Positions 31,601 through 43,249 are shown, counted from the stretch's first letter. The stretch is 64,000 nucleotides of DNA from Cannabis sativa (GCF_029168945.1 NW_026870038.1:1240001-1304000), one strand, 5' to 3'. Numbers and translations: made by a program. The notes: generated by a model from the sequence alone, not told the origin.

Positions 31601-31946
31601 AGGGCAATAAAGGTAAATTGTCTATTGAAGATCTAAACATCTCTATGAGAGGAAAGAATTACATTTGAAAAAATATGCATAGTGTATAGTGAGAATTACA
31701 GAGCGGGTCAGATGAGGAGATTTGTTGGGCCTTAGACCAAATTAATATATACTTACAAAAGAAGAAAAAAAAATCAAAACAAGTGAGTTGATTGTTGGTT
31801 TCTTCTAATAGTTAAAATTTTTTATGAAAATATTGAGATTGTTGGGTTTAAGGATTTTTGTCCAATTTTATTTAGTTTTACGAATTCGGTGATTGTTTAT
31901 GTACTAAATCATACTCCTCTCTTAAATTTTGACATATACAAAATTC
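31601..31946. other. Rearranged spacer and split MITE
   Basis: 31601-31800 matches 27585-28050. 31800-31946 is the left part of a decayed MITE whose other part lies after the LINE (35794 onward), so the LINE inserted into it. Confidence 0.6.
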
Positions 31947-31947
31947 G

Positions 31948-32337
31948 GTGATTGTTTATGGTCCGAAAGTTTGGACTAAGAAAAACCAGCAACTTGAGAA
32001 GAAAGTGGAGGATACTCATCCTACTGATGTGGTTGATTTGGTGGGAGAAAATTTAGTTCCTGCTGAAGATAATGACTTTATGGGAACTGTGAAGAAGATT
32101 GATACTAAGGAGGGGAAAAAGGGTGTTGAATCTGGAATTACTACTCCAAACCGGGATTGTGTTAATGAGTGGAAGACCCCAAAGAAAGTTGGAAATTCAA
32201 AAGTGATAAGATCTCTTGAAGTGATTGAGCAAGCTTCGGTTCAAAACACTTTCAAGATTCTGCAAGAACATGGGAAGGATGTTGAAAAGTGTAACTTATC
32301 TTTCGAGGGTGAAGATGGATTGCACCAACATACTTAG
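31948..32337 (+). pseudogene. LINE ORF1, 3' part
   Basis: The C-terminal end of a LINE ORF1-type protein, truncated at its 5' side. It is a hydrophilic, lysine/glutamate-rich stretch without the zinc knuckle or RRM expected farther upstream. Its stop at 32335-32337 lies inside the start of ORF2, so the two frames overlap by about 23 bp. Confidence 0.6.
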
Positions 32338-34957
32338 TTGGAATGTTCGGGGTATGAATAAAAGGGATAAGCAGGGTGATATCCTTAGTTTGTTGAAGCT
32401 TAATAAAGTAGGGGTTGGTGCTCTTATTGAGAATAAACTAAAAAATAATAAAGTGGATGAGATGTTAGTAAAGGTGTTTAATGGGTGGGATTATCATCGG
32501 GGTGATCAATGTGAAAGAAGAATATTGGTTGTGTGGCTTAAGTCGTTTGTTCAAGTTCAAGTGTTAAAGGATCATAAGCAACTCGTTCACTGTCGTGTGA
32601 AGTTTATTGGATCTCAACTAGAAGTGTTTGTTACTTTTGTGTATGGTTTCAACACCATTGATGAGAGAGTAGATTTGTGGAAGAAGCTCTCTTTGATTAA
32701 CTGTCAGGGGGTTCCTTGGTTGATAGTAGGAGATTTCAATGCAGTTTTCTGTTATGGTGATCGTACTGGCTATAGAGCAGTTACTCCTAGTGAGTTGGTG
32801 GATGCTACGGCTTGGATAGCTCAGTCCAAACTAGAAGCTCTCAAGATCTCTGGCTCTAAATTCACTTGGTCAAACAAGCAAGATGGGAAGGATAGGGTTT
32901 ATTCGAAGATTGATCATGCCTTCATTAACGAGGATTGGATAGATTCTATGCCTAATTCTTTGGCTAGCTTTCAATGGGAAACATGTTCTGATCACTGTTA
33001 TTGTGTGATTAAAACCCAACAACAGGGGGTTTTGGGGATCAAGCCTTTTAGGTTCTTTAATCTCTGGACTGCTCACAGCAAGTTCCAGGAGGTGGTGTCT
33101 AGCAATTGGAATAAACCTATGGCTGGTTCTGGGCTTCATCGTATTCTTCGGAAGCTGCTTAGGCTTAAACATGTCCTTAAAAGATTCAACAGGATGGAAA
33201 TTGGAGATGTGGAACAGAAGTATCATCAAGCTAAAGCGGATTACCAGTGTGCTTTAACTATTGCTCAGGAGGATCCAACAGATGATTGTGCTCAATTACA
33301 AGAGAGAAATGCGGCCGCTATGTTTCAACAACAGGTTGCCATGTATCAGAGTTTTCTGATCCAGAGAAGTAAGATAACTTGGTTGTCCAAAGGTGATGAT
33401 AATACTGCTTTTTTTCATGCTTACATCAAGAAAAGGAGACAGGAGAACAGGATTGTCTCGTTCATTAATGAAGATGGAGAAACTGTGGAAGACTACGAGC
33501 AGGTAGTTAACCATTTTGTCTCTCATTTTAAACATTATATGGGCAGCAAGAGTTCTAGTTCTATGAAGTTTGATGACAGATGTATGGAGATGAGCCCTCG
33601 GCTTAGTATGGAGCTTCAATTAAACTTAATAAAGAAGTTTTCTAAGGAGGATGTCCGGAAAGCAATCTTTAGTATTGCTAGCACAAAAAGTCCGGGTGCA
33701 GATGGGTATAATTCTGAGTTTTTCAAAGCCATGTGGAAGTTAATTGGGGATGAGATAGCGGAGGCTGTGCTTGATTTCTTTGACACAGGGAGGATGCCTG
33801 AAGAGTTAAACGAAGCTGTTATTGCCCTTGTTCCAAAAGTTGAGTTACCTAGTAAAGCGGTGGATTATAGACCGATTGCCTGCTGCACTACTCTGTACAA
33901 GTGTATATCTAAAATGATCTGCAGTAGATTATCTGAGGTATTGCCTCAGTTGATTGGCCAAAACCAGGGAGCGTTTGTTAAAGGTAGATCTCTGGCTCAT
34001 AACATTCTTATTTTTCAGGATCTAATAAAGAATTATAGTAGGAAAAATGCTTCTCCAAGATGTGCGATGAAAATTGATTTGAGTAAAGCTTATGACACGG
34101 TTGATTGGGATTTCTTGGAAGATTTGTTGAAAAGTTTCAGGTTTCCTACTAGATTCATTCACTGGATTATGGTGTGTTTAAGGGAGACTTCCTATGTGCT
34201 AATGATGAATGGCAGGTTACAAAAAGGGTTTAAGGGTGCCAAGGGTCTTCGACAAGGGGACCCCATATCCCCGATGTTGTTTGTGTTGGTTATGGAGTAT
34301 CTTACTCGGTTATTGCAGCAAGGAGCAAGTGAGAAGGAATTCCGGTTCCATCCTCAATGCAAGATTCTGAAGATTATTAACCTTTGTTTTGCAGATGATC
34401 TCATTATTTTCTGCAAAGCAAATAAGGGCTCTGTGACTTGTGTCAAACGAATTTTTGAAGAGTTTAGTAACAAAATAGGTCTCAAAGCTAATCTTGCAAA
34501 ATCTCAGGTGTTCTTTGGTGGTATCTCTAACAGAGAGAGATCTGATCTTCTAGGCATCTTACAGATTGAGGAGGGGATGTTTCCCCTAAAGTATCTCGGG
34601 GTTCCAATGAGACCAACGAAGTGGAAAGCGGAGGATTGTGGGGTTACTCTCAAGAAGATCAAGAACCAGTTGCACTCTTGGGCTAGTAGACATCTGTCTT
34701 ATGCAGGAAGATGTCAACTAATCAACTCTGTTCTGTTGGGTCTGAGAAATTATTGGATGAATATTTTCTTACTGCCACAAAGCACAATCAAGAAAATTGA
34801 TAAACTTTGTATGTGGTTTTTGTGGGGTAACAACGGTACAAGAAGTAAGTTTCATCTTACCTCTTGGACTACTGTTTGCTTACCCAAGGAGCAAGGAGGT
34901 CTTGGTTTTGGTGAAGGGGCTAAGTGGAATAAGGCTATGATTGCGAAATATGTTTGA
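32315..34957 (+). pseudogene. LINE ORF2: endonuclease and reverse transcriptase, broken
   Basis: From the ATG at 32315 (MDCTNILSWNVRGMN) the frame gives an exo/endonuclease-phosphatase domain (SWNVRG, VGDFNAV, SDHC) in about the first 230 codons. Then comes reverse transcriptase (KSPGADG, YRPIACC, KIDLSKAYDTVDW, LRQGDPISP, FADDLIIF). A TGA at 34955-34957 replaces the Trp codon that the 52906 copy still has (KYVWAID). Downstream frames 35006-35308 and 35499-35690 continue the zf-RVT (CWQAVRDSL) and C-terminal region. Confidence 0.85.
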
Positions 34958-35793
34958 GCTATCGATCATCATCCGGAAGCTCTTTGGGTTCGGTGGATAA
35001 ATCATGTGTATTTAAAAGGGCAAAGCTTTTGGCAGTATCAGCTTAAGAATGACACTAGTTGGTACTGGAAAAAGCTTTGTAATATCAGATTGATGCTATC
35101 TAAACCGGATGTGGAGGATGCTGTGCATAAGGGTAAATTTTGTGTCAACAGGTTATATAAAAGCCTCTGTCTTGGTGAGCAATTTGAGCACCAACGGTTT
35201 GTCTGGAATCGGTATGCTGTTCCTAAGCATAGATTCATTTGTTGGCAGGCTGTGAGAGATAGTTTACTCACTAGAGATCATCTTTCCAAAATTCTAAATA
35301 TATATTGACAGCAGATTTTGTCCAATTTGTGGCTGCTGTGATGAATCCTCGGAGCACTTGTTCTTCTCCTGTATATTTTCTCAGCAAGTGTTAAAGAGTG
35401 TTAATGGTTGGTTGGAAACTGCTTGGTCGGACCGACTAGAGGACTGGCAGCTCTAGACTAAGCAGCTGGGAAACAAAAGGATAAATTTAGTAGCTGCAAT
35501 GGTTCTTTCTGCCACTGTGTATTATGTGTGGCAAAATAGAAACACGTGTATTTTCAATGGTTTTTCTTATAGTGTTCAAAAGATTGTAGAAATGATAAGG
35601 AAAGATGCAAAGTATAGGTTAAGCAATTTTATTTTTAAGAAGTTGAAAGATGAGGAAAGGTTATTATTGTTAAAAATGACCTCTTTGTAGGTGTGGGCTT
35701 GAGTTGTGCTGAGTTTGTAAGTTGGCTTTTTTGCTTGTTGATTAATGAAGGTTTTTTCTTTCTTGATCAAAAAAAAAAAAAAAAAAAAAAAAA

Positions 35794-36812
35794 ATTCTGC
35801 CCGCTGAATTTTTAACCATGTTAGATTTTTTTTTATTAAAATTGGATAAAAAATTTTAAATCTAACAATCTCAATAATTTAAGAGAATTTTTTTATAGTA
35901 CATGTTATAATTCGAGAAACAAAAATTCTAATTAGTTTAATATTGGTAATTGTGGCATTCTAAAAATCCTATTTTTGACATTCAAAAAGAAGAAAATATA
36001 TTATCATAGATTGCAATAGTTTTCCACACTTTTTGGCACTTTACTTTGAAATGAAAAGGTTAATTTTCATTCATTTTAATTTAAATTTTGGGTGGTACAT
36101 CTATGTGTGGTGCACCTATTTTTATAGATAGTGAATATTGTATTATTAAACTAAAATTTTATTCTTAATATTATAGATAAAAAAATTTTAGGGTCTTTTT
36201 CATTTTTACATTTCAAAAAAATCGTACAGAAACCCCTATTGCAACTAGCGCTGCAACCACTTTAAAAACTCAAACCGTAAATTTAAAAAAAAAATTAAAA
36301 AAAATAATATATGGTGTAATTCTTTTTTTTTTTTTATGGTATTGAGTTTTCACTTTATTATCTTGGTACCTCATTTTTATAATAAATTTATATTGCTTTT
36401 GGTGCTTTATTAATATTTAAGAGTGAAGCCAATTACAAACAATTGAGTTTGTAACAAATCAATTCTACCTTGATGATCTTTTTAGTTTAATTATTAACAC
36501 TTAAAATGCATATATATAGAGAACCTTAATAGAATATATAAATCATCATTACACAAATTACAAACTAAGTAATCAAACATTCAAGTCTTCATTTCTCATG
36601 CAAAGCAAACTATGATACACAACAAAATACACTTTGTTTAAAAATTAAGAACATTCATTTGAAACAAAGGAAGAACCCCAAGTGATAGTTTCTTTACTAA
36701 TTGATAATTTCTTTACTATGATCACTAGTACTTACTAACATGAATCAACAACATAAAATTTTGTTAAAGAAAGAAACAAGTAACCAAAATTAGAAAAAAC
36801 AAGATTCCAAGA
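35794..36812. other. Spacer: MITE remnant and 3' flank of 36813 gene
   Basis: No gene. Nearly identical to 54325-55342 in the second segmental copy. It includes a T run near 36325-36336. Confidence 0.65.
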
Positions 36813-37619
36813 TTAATGATTGAGTTGAGCTCCTTCAAAAGCTGGAATACAAAGACCAAATTGATGACAGTAACGATAGACCGATGTGATGATAGTTCGT
36901 CGAAAGAAATCGAAACAGAAGACAACAACATCTCCAACCATAAGCTTACGAAGCTTAACAAATTCCAACCAACCATCATATCTAATCAAAACTTCCCCAT
37001 CATCACTTTTCAAAATCAACCCAACCACCATTGGTTCCAAATTCTGAATCATTTGGTCTTTCAAAGTAACCAAAAAGTTACCATCAAGATTCACTCCTGA
37101 TGCCATAATCACTTCTAATATCTCTTTAGGCATAACAATTTGATGAGCAACAACATTAGACACATCTTCAAGACTCAATCTTTTCACACACAAAATTGGT
37201 TGTGGCCCTTGTTGTCGTTGTGGTTGTCGATTACGCTCTTGTTGTTCTTCTTCTTGGGGTAACAAAGGAACAAAAGTCCGATTATTTTGGGGGTTTAATC
37301 GGATTAAGTTGGCATTGATTTTGATGATTGGAGAAGTAACTTGATGAACAAGTGTCAAGAGAAGAACGTCTCCAACTCTGATCCCGCGATCTCTTACGAA
37401 GGAGTCCCATTCGGGTCCTGCAATGTGGACAATGCCGTTGCCTAAGAACACAGGCTTAACCATTCGGGTGTTGTTGTCTCCCAACAATTTGTCGTTGATG
37501 TAAAGATTACTTCTTTGGAGGATTGGAAGTGCTTCAATGGTGGTTGATAGTGGATTTGGGATGACCAAGTTGGTGATGTCTTTGACAAGAGTTCCAAACA
37601 GTAATTTGTGTTGATCCAT
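36813..37619 (-). CDS. B3-like double-domain protein, MDQ type, copy 2
   Basis: A 268-residue intronless protein, close to the copies at 28954 and 55343. Both domains are complete (EW 70-71, GD 83-84; W217, GD 229-230). It differs by MDQHKLLFG at the N-terminus, HIAGPEW for HIVGPEW, QQERNRQPQRQQ in the linker, VAHQIVMPKE, and YRYCHQFGLCIP near the end. It is divergent from the interrupted gene starting at 38839. Conserved promoter. Probably functional. Confidence 0.86.
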   Translation of the reverse strand: MDQHKLLFGTLVKDITNLVIPNPLSTTIEALPILQRSNLYINDKLLGDNNTRMVKPVFLGNGIVHIAGPEWDSFVRDRGIRVGDVLLLTLVHQVTSPIIKINANLIRLNPQNNRTFVPLLPQEEEQQERNRQPQRQQGPQPILCVKRLSLEDVSNVVAHQIVMPKEILEVIMASGVNLDGNFLVTLKDQMIQNLEPMVVGLILKSDDGEVLIRYDGWLEFVKLRKLMVGDVVVFCFDFFRRTIITSVYRYCHQFGLCIPAFEGAQLNH

Positions 37620-37761
37620 TCTTCAAATTGAGATGAAAACAGAACAAAAAAAAAAACAGAGAGAAATTAAGAGTAGAGAGTGGTGTTTAATTTTAATGCA
37701 TGGTATGGTATGGTATATATATAGTAGTTGGGTAGTGTTTGGATTCTGATATTAACAGATT

Positions 37762-37771
37762 TTGGCGCCAA
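37762..37771 (-). promoter_or_regulatory. TTGGCGCCAA palindrome, 37619 gene
   Basis: Perfect palindrome 143 bp before the ATG. ATAACTAACATAACGG follows at about 37783-37798. A TATATATA run near 37720 is the likely TATA box. Confidence 0.7.
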
Positions 37772-37890
37772 AATCAAATTTATAACTAACATAACGGTTA
37801 TATAAATTTAACACACAACTCTTCTTTAAATTTAACTGTTATGTTACTAAAATTTTCTCATTTTTCAACAGTATAGCATTATTAATTTTA

Positions 37891-38279
37891 GGTTAATTTA
37901 GATTTATCTTTCTTAAACTTTGGCATGTACCGAATTATATTTTTTGAATTTTTTAAGTCGTTAAAAATTCTTCTCAAACTATTAAGATTGTTAGATTTAA
38001 AGACTTTTGTTTAATTTTACTAATGAAAGTTAAATGAAAATTCAAGGAGCACAATTCAGTACATGTTAAAGTCCAAGGGGTAAGATTTTGTAAATATCAA
38101 AATTTGGAGGCAATTTAGTATATGGACAATCGCCATAATAGTAAAATCGAACAAAATTAGACAAAAATTTTTAAATTCAACCATCTCAATAGTTCAAAGA
38201 AAATTTTTAATGGCCTAAAATGTATAGAGGAATAATTTGGGACATGTCAAAGTCTAGGCGGCAAAAATCTTAACCACTC
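37891..38279. mobile_element. MITE in divergent-pair intergenic region, pair 2
   Basis: Full-length relative of the 30035 element, starting GGTTAATTTAG. 9-bp duplication TTAATTTTA at 37882-37890 and 38280-38288. Confidence 0.8.
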
Positions 38280-38692
38280 TTAATTTTAATAGCAGTGAAA
38301 TTTTTCAGCCCAAAATTTTTAAGACTATTTAATAATTTGTATTTTTTCAACATGCGGTTTGAACTACAATATCAAAATTTAAAACTACAAACTACACAGC
38401 ACTGCGAAAATTTCAAACCGTATTTTTTTTTAATGTGGGCAGTTTACTTTGAGTTAAGAATTTACTGTAATTCAATTACGGTTAAAATCTAATATTAAGT
38501 TTGACTTTCTTACGACATATTAAGTTTGATTAAAATTTAATTTATTGTAATTAAATTATGCTCAAGTGAAGAGACAATTAGCAAACTTGTTTAATCAAAT
38601 TTCTGTTTTTTTACCTATCTATCCTATTAATCCGGGGTCCAAAAACATAACTAACATAACGACTATATACAACGGTAATATGATTACACAAT

Positions 38693-38702
38693 TTGGCGCC
38701 AA
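38693..38702 (+). promoter_or_regulatory. TTGGCGCCAA palindrome, 38839 gene
   Basis: Perfect palindrome 137 bp before the ATG, with ATAACTAACATAACG blocks on both sides (about 38648 and 38713). Confidence 0.7.
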
Positions 38703-38838
38703 AATCCAAACAATAACTAACATAACGGTAATATGAAAATAAACACACAACTCTTCATTTTCCTCCCTTTTTCTCTCTTTCACTTTCTTTTCTCTCACTT
38801 TCTCAAGAAAATTACACTCAATTTTCTCTCCAAGAACA

Positions 38839-38874
38839 ATGGAGAACAAAATTTCCTTGTTTGGTAACGTAGTG
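38839..38874 (+). pseudogene. B3-like MENKIS-type gene, 5' piece before Copia insertion
   Basis: The first 12 codons (MENKISLFGNVV), cut off at 38874 by Copia gag sequence. The rest of the gene resumes at about 40864. Confidence 0.82.
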
Positions 38875-40535
38875 TGTACAGATGTAACAGCTGTGTTTGG
38901 GAATGAAGTTCTTGCTGTAGCAGTAAGAATTTGAGGCTGCATAGACTGTGAAAGAGTGGGGCTGCTGGAACCAGATGTGGAAGTAGAAGAATTCAGCAAG
39001 GTCAGTTGTGATGAATCAAATGAATACAGGCCATTCTGGTATCTCCCAGTCAGCAGAACATTGTGAGAAACCTGATCTTTGACAAAACAAACATCGGGGT
39101 GAAACTCAAAATATACATTGTTATCCCGAGTAAATTTAGACACACTTAACAGATTCTTTGTTAGTGCAGGAACATGTAATAAATTGCTTAATATGAGAGG
39201 AGAAGTAATAGAAGCATTAGAGAGGAGGGAGTGACCAATGTGCTTGATAGACAAACCTGTACCATCGCCAACAAACAACTGTTCAGACCCCTCATAGTTG
39301 GAGCTTGAGGCCAAGTTTTGAGCATCGGGAGTACAGTGATTGGTAGCCCCAGAATCGGGGTACCAATTGCTATCATTCTGAGGTGAAGTGTGCATTAGGT
39401 TGGCTTGAAGAGAAGGAGAAGCATGGTTTGTTTGGGCACCAGTAAAGCTTTTATCGAATCGATAAAAACAATCCACAACTGTATGGCCTATTTTGTGACA
39501 AAGTTGACACTGCGGGCGGCCAGAAGCAGTAGCAGCTCGGCCTCCTCTGGTAGTACTGCTGCGGTTGGGTTGGGGATTGTACTGAGGCTGCTGGTAGTGA
39601 TATTCCCTTGGAACAAATCCATTTGGATAGTACTGTGGAGTTCCTCGAGAGATGCCTCTTGGACTAGAAAAATTTGGTGCAAACGTGCCAAACTGCAAGG
39701 GATATCTGGGTGGAAAACCAGGAGGATAGCTGGTTTTGAATCGATTTTGGTAAGCCAGATTGGCTTCAGGCTGTTGGTCAGTCTCAGAGACAGCAATATT
39801 GGCACTTAATTCGGGTTCTTGATCAGTCTTTTCGATTCTTGATTCCGAAGCAAGCAGCAATGCTTCAATTTCCCCAACAGTATACCCTTCGATCCGTGTA
39901 TTGGTGGAGATGACAAACGTGTCATACGCACTTGGAAGCCCTTTGAATATGGCTGCTATGTGATCACGATCACTTAGAGTTTCACCAACTGAGGCAAGCA
40001 AGTCGACATGCTGTTTCACTTTCAGCAAGTATTCATTCAGAGATTGACTGCCTTTCTTGAGGTTTTGTAACTTTGTTCTAAACTCAAGAATTTTGGAGGA
40101 GACTTGAAGAGTAAAGTGCTTTTCAAGAGTGGACCAAATTTGGCGAGCCGTGTGACAACCAACCATTCGAGTGAGCAAGCTCTCAGACATTGACGACAAG
40201 ATCCACGAGACCAGCAACTGGTCTTGTACATCCCAATCCAGAAACTCCGGATTGTAGATCTGAGATACCCGATCCTCATCAGATAAGAATTTAGGAGGTG
40301 GAGAACAATCCTGAATGAATTTGAGCAAGCGATTTCCACGGATGGCTGCAAGAACCTGCTGTTTCCAAAGCAAGAAATTGTGATCGTTAAGTTTAACGGA
40401 AAGATTGTGTGAGAAATATACCGGAGAAAACTCATCTGATCCACGATTGCGATTTCCTCGAGAAGCAGAGTGGGAGTTTGCAGTATTTCCCAGATTCGGT
40501 GGATTCGATTGATTTTGAGCTCCAACAGTCGCCAT
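38875..40535 (-). CDS. Copia gag polyprotein, truncated
   Basis: About 554 codons of Copia sequence from MATVGAQ. They include a gag UBN2-type domain (HNFLLWKQQVLAAIRG, then WSTLEKHF and LNEYLLKVKQHVDLL), a zinc knuckle CX2CX4HX4C (CQLCHKIGHTVVDC), the protease active-site motif DSGA (WYPDSGATNHC) and a GAG-pre-integrase end (GRYQNGLYSFDS). The open frame runs on into antisense B3 leader DNA to a stop at 38619, so about 80 non-native residues are appended. Intact coding suggests a young insertion, but the element cannot move without pol. Confidence 0.82.
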
Positions 40536-40851
40536 GTTTGCATTCAGGGGGGGGGAATTCGTGCTCTGATACCATATTACGATTGGTGATTCGTTTACTC
40601 ATAGCAGTGAAGCTAGAACAACAATGAAAGAAACTGAGAAAGAAGAAGAAGGAGAGAAAAGAGAGAACGACAGAGAGAAAGATCAATTGTGTTTTTATTG
40701 TATTCATCAAGTGTTTAGAGTACAATGGGAACTGTATTTATATACATCAGAACAGAGAGAGAGGAAAGAAAAGGAGCTGATTAACTACTCCTAACAACCT
40801 TCTAACTGCTCTGAATTAACAGAATAACAGTTCCCTAACTAACTCTAAACA
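38875..40851 (-). mobile_element. Copia-type retrotransposon fragment: LTR, PBS and gag
   Basis: Minus-strand element. A probable 5' LTR (about 40575-40851) has its outer end at TGTTTAGAGTTAG (complement) and contains a TATA box (TGTATATAAATAC complement, near 40737). The primer-binding site TGGTATCAGAGC (complement of 40563-40574) matches initiator tRNA-Met. Gag follows and the element is cut off inside the GAG-pre-integrase region, with no integrase, reverse transcriptase or second LTR. It replaced about 70 bp of a B3 gene. Confidence 0.84.
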
Positions 40852-40863
40852 GAGTCCCTAATA

Positions 40864-41528
40864 AGGAGCAACTCTTTACATTAGCGACAGTGTTTTCCGA
40901 ACTCCAAGGGTTTCGCGGGGTTAGGCCTGTGTTCATGCTTGACGGCCGTGTCAAATTTGAAGGAAAAGAATGGAATATATTTGTCAGTAATCGCGGGATT
41001 CGAGTTGGAGATGTTCTTCTCATGAGAATTGCTCATAGTTATCCTTACTTAATAAATCTCACACTAATCAGATTAGACACCAAAAACATCAATAACCCAA
41101 TTCTGATTATTCCTCCTCTGCCTAATACTAATCAATCCCATCATGATCATGATGATGATCTTGATTATGTGGGTTTTCAAAATAAACCATTTTTATGTGT
41201 GAAGATAGTGAGTGAGGATGATTTGAAAAGTAATCATTTTCATCAAATAGAAATGCCCAAAGAGATTGGAGAAGTGATAATGGAAAAAGCAGAGGATTTG
41301 ATTCAAATCTTGAATGAAGATGATTTTGGGGTTGTTGTTTGGGAGCAGAGCTTTCCTCAAAATAAAATTGAGACTAAGCTTAAGTTAAGAGCTGATGGTC
41401 AAATTTTGTTTGGTCAAAATTGGTCTCAATTGGTTCGTGGCCTTAAAGGAGGAGATGTTGTTGTTTTCTGTGTTGATCTTCGTCGACGTGGCATCATCAC
41501 AACCGTTTATTGTGGTGATCAAGATTAA
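40864..41528 (+). pseudogene. B3-like MENKIS-type gene, main piece after Copia insertion
   Basis: Resumes at GGAGCAACTCTTTACATTAG (domain 1). Besides the insertion it lost two bases at GACAG|TG (GACAGAGTG in sister copies), a frameshift; an internal ATG at 40890 opens the rest. Domain 1 EW and GD and domain 2 (VVVWEQ, FGQNWSQLV, GGDVVVF) follow, ending YCGDQD at a TAA (41526-41528). In frame past that stop are 21 more family-like codons (ending HHHHHGHT, TAG at 41592-41594), so the TAA is an acquired early stop shared with the 57371 copy. Confidence 0.8.
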
Positions 41529-41594
41529 GTTCAACATCAAGTTCAAGATTTTGTTATTCCACCAACTCATCATCATCATCATGGTCATACTTAG

Positions 41595-42222
41595 ATTAGA
41601 TCAACTCGTAAATAATTATGCTACTAATTATGTTGTTCTTTCTTTTTTTCTTTTGTTTTTGAACTAAGCAAAATTTCTTCCCATTAGTATTTTCTTTATT
41701 GGCTTGTGATGTTTCACATTTTGTTTTATATATTTTTAACAAAATTTAATCTGCAAGACTTAGTTTGAAAAGGGTTTGTCGATTTATTGGGTTTGAGAAA
41801 AATGCATGCAATGACAAATTATATAAAATCACTTGCTAATAAAAGTTTGATTAAGCAATTAGTTAACTTATTAATTTGCTTGATTATATAAAATTAAGGA
41901 ATTAATTCTTCACAAAAAATGACATACTGTTATTAGTACATTTCAAAAATTTGATGGAGTTTGAGGCCTGGACTCTCTTCCTCCTGCTAGTACTAATTTT
42001 AATGAATTTATTTTGGGATGTATGGGCAGGGCCCTTAGAATTATGGTTATAGTTGTTGTTTAGAGCATCATTAAGTGCCTAAAAGAAATTACAAATTGAT
42101 TTAGAAATACTAGTTAGATTAGATATGCTTATATATATAAATACAAATAGTCATTTTATTGGCCAATCAACACAGTAATATCAAGACATATTCAACCTAT
42201 TGAGGGGTATTGTATGGTGTGT
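41595..42222. other. 3' flank of interrupted B3 gene
   Basis: AT-rich, no gene; matches 58208-58869 in copy B apart from small indels. Confidence 0.6.
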
Positions 42223-42270
42223 CACACTAAAAAGAATTTTAGTATTATCAAGCAACATATGAAGTTCTTT

Positions 42271-42498
42271 CTATTCTAATAGGATCATGCCTATAATAGG
42301 TGTATTGTACTCAACTTCCAGAATCTTCCCCTCATTTTTAATTTTTGTTATATCGTTCGGTTTGCTTCTACCGCGTGTGTTTTTCTTCTTTGGTTCTTCG
42401 TGTTTAACACTGGATTCTTCTCGCATGGATTGTTCTTCGGGTGCTTCTTCCTCTTCATAAACGAAACCATCCCAATCATCGTTTGGTGCTGATTCCAT
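42271..42498 (-). pseudogene. TnpA-like (Ptta/En/Spm) N-terminal fragment, CACTA copy A
   Basis: 75 codons from MESAPNDDWDGFVYEEEEAPEE to RGRSKPNDITKIKNEGK, EVEYNTPIIG. The RGR..KI...G....EYN..G pattern resembles the start of the second gene product of plant CACTA elements (TnpA/Transposase_24 type). It ends shortly after, far too short for a whole protein. Confidence 0.55.
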
Positions 42499-42610
42499 AA
42501 TGAATCTTACACAAATTTGAAAACATACATTAGAATATATAAAAATATACAAAATGATAATTAAAAGTAAATATATCAAAAAGACTAAATACCAATATGT
42601 ATTTGATAAC

Positions 42611-43249
42611 TTATGTATTGATAGGTTCGTTCACCCATAATCCTTCCCCATCATCTCGAGATGATATTATATCGTCCTCAACAGTGAAATCAATAAGTGG
42701 TGGAGTGATTTGATAAATTTGGTCACTGAGCATGAGATCATCGTCACTAGACTCTTGGTTAGCATAATCTTTTGGTTGCGTTGTCAAGACAACTGACCAA
42801 CGTGCATCTAATGGATCGCTCATGTAAAATACTTGAGTGGCTTGGGACGCCATTATAAACTTATTGAACTTGTGGCCAATTCGATTCAAGTCCACTAACT
42901 TGAATCCAAATTCATCGTCTTTGACTCCATTATCACTCCTAACCCAATCACAAAGGAAAACAGGGATCCGAAAACTATTGTAATCTAATTCCCAAATTTC
43001 TTGAATTACACCATAAAAAGACATGTCACATTCATTAGAATTTTTATCTTTTGAACTAGATAGTTGGAAAGTCTTAGCAACTATCATTACACCACTATTC
43101 TGTGTTTTTTTACATTTATCATGGTTTTGGGTGCAAAATTGAGTACTATTTATATAGTACGATTGATACTTGAGTACATCACACGAAGGACCTCGTGATA
43201 TGCAAAGTAGCGTGTTAGATACATTGCTTGGGGATTCACACATTTCCAC
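42611..43249 (-). CDS. CACTA transposase gene, DUF4216-type 3' exon, copy A
   Basis: A 212-residue frame (YINSTQFCTQNHDKCKKTQNSG, FYGVIQEIWELDYNSFRIPVFLCDWVR, FKLVDLNRIGHK, ASQATQVFYMSD, WSVVLTTQPKDY). These are landmarks of the DUF4216 domain that follows TNP2 in plant CACTA transposases. It is probably a downstream exon rather than a separate gene: an acceptor-like ...GATAG lies just before the frame, and a short exon with NQKWVQDEHYRNFNTWFKKK lies between it and the TNP2 part. Confidence 0.75.
   Translation of the reverse strand: MEMCESPSNVSNTLLCISRGPSCDVLKYQSYYINSTQFCTQNHDKCKKTQNSGVMIVAKTFQLSSSKDKNSNECDMSFYGVIQEIWELDYNSFRIPVFLCDWVRSDNGVKDDEFGFKLVDLNRIGHKFNKFIMASQATQVFYMSDPLDARWSVVLTTQPKDYANQESSDDDLMLSDQIYQITPPLIDFTVEDDIISSRDDGEGLWVNEPINT

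Larger units (their letters stand above)
31947..35793 (+). mobile_element. LINE (non-LTR retrotransposon), 5'-truncated, poly-A tail
   Basis: Carries the end of ORF1 (31948-32337) overlapping ORF2, which begins at about 32315. ORF2 encodes an apurinic-type endonuclease, a reverse transcriptase and a zf-RVT region, and the element ends in an A run (35769-35793). It sits inside a decayed MITE: AAAATTC occurs at 31940-31946 and right after the tail, a possible short duplication. ORF2 is broken by a stop at 34955-34957 and a 4-bp insertion near 35300, so the copy is inactive. Confidence 0.85.

Noticed and set aside
32870..33619. Minus-strand frames over the LINE
   Set aside because: Antisense to clear endonuclease and RT coding sequence.
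42223..42235. CACTAAAAAGAA as the second end of the CACTA element
   Set aside because: Only the first five or so bases match the other end, no matching subterminal repeats and no 3-bp duplication; left as doubtful.
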